Shown here one piece after another: positions 63,995 to 64,000 of a stretch of DNA of 64,000 nt. The notes below the pieces were generated by a model. It worked only from the letters and a program-made list of their open reading frames with translations, was not told where the DNA came from and searched no databases. Both the position numbers and the translations under genes were made by a program. The first letter of the stretch is position 1. The number at the start of each line of letters is the position of its first letter. The stretch spans positions 310,001 through 374,000 of the forward strand of contig WMKK01000010.1 of assembly GCA_012295225.1 (NCBI GenBank), written 5' to 3'. This stretch comes from Ostreococcus mediterraneus. Taxonomy: Eukaryota > Chlorophyta > Mamiellophyceae > Mamiellales > Bathycoccaceae.

Positions 63995-64000
63995 CATCCG

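Noticed and set aside
1-64000. tRNA or rRNA genes, CRISPR arrays, transposons, retroelements or virus-like elements
   Set aside because: The intergenic gaps were read for clover-leaf folds, regular spaced repeats and element proteins; none was seen. Faint or short tRNA genes could still have been missed by eye.

Overview
The window looks like nuclear chromosomal DNA of a picoplanktonic prasinophyte green alga of the genus Ostreococcus (Mamiellales). I read 42 protein genes in 64 kb, about one per 1.5 kb, with intergenic gaps often below 100 bp. Base composition is high in GC, and many products carry plastid- or mitochondrion-type leader peptides. A Delta5-type C20 fatty-acid elongase is nearly the same as the one I remember from O. 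tauri but not identical, so a sister species is more likely than O. tauri itself. The few introns (seven found) share one grammar: a GTGCGT or GTACGT donor, a CTGAC branch point and a CAG or TAG acceptor. No rRNA, tRNA, CRISPR array, insertion sequence, retroelement or virus-like element was recognised.

Layout. 1-8.5 kb: end of proteasome subunit RPN7, a SPOUT RNA methyltransferase, a LOV-domain hybrid histidine kinase (blue-light sensor), an AI-2E/PerM-family membrane protein, a plastid DUF6816-like protein, and a SNARE ending in a CaaX box. 8.5-23.8 kb: CPSF73, a kinesin, ER syntaxin SYP81/STX18, an RluA-type pseudouridine synthase, a PIF1 helicase, a coiled-coil protein, CDT2, and an ankyrin-histone deacetylase. 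23.8-39.8 kb: a wax ester synthase/DGAT, RPT3, a triple RanBP2 zinc-finger protein, an M48 peptidase, a TYW3-TYW2-TYW5 wybutosine fusion, adenylate kinase, Mpv17/PMP22, a plastid-type coiled-coil membrane protein, a GNAT, PIG-P, ethanolamine-phosphate cytidylyltransferase, and QCR7. 40-53 kb: a kinesin-like protein with a dead motor, MSH5, PIC1/TIC21, SRPK, RCE1, RAD1, and a large unknown membrane glycoprotein. 53-64 kb: a Nudix hydrolase, a DFRP1-like coiled-coil protein, an AlkB-like dioxygenase, a nucleotide-sugar/triose-phosphate transporter, ClpR, the elongase, CYP97, ribosomal protein uS4 (RPS9), and pirin.

The genes do not form operons, but head-to-head pairs are very common (gaps of 44 to about 410 bp), so many promoters must be bidirectional. 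Functional threads recur: proteasome (RPN7, RPT3), genome maintenance and cell cycle (RAD1, MSH5, CDT2, PIF1), tRNA wybutosine synthesis in one polypeptide, membrane traffic and prenylation (SYP81, CaaX SNARE, RCE1), GPI and ethanolamine-phospholipid metabolism (PIG-P next to the cytidylyltransferase), and plastid function (ClpR, PIC1/TIC21, CYP97).

The most unusual objects are the tail-anchored TYW3-TYW2-TYW5 protein, the LOV histidine kinase with a degenerate second receiver, the kinesin-like protein without a P-loop, the TM-less CaaX Q-SNARE, a pair of abutting 23-bp perfect palindromes, and first exons of several genes that a single-frame reading would miss. Two coding genes contain ambiguous bases (4348-4349; 23171 and 23174).
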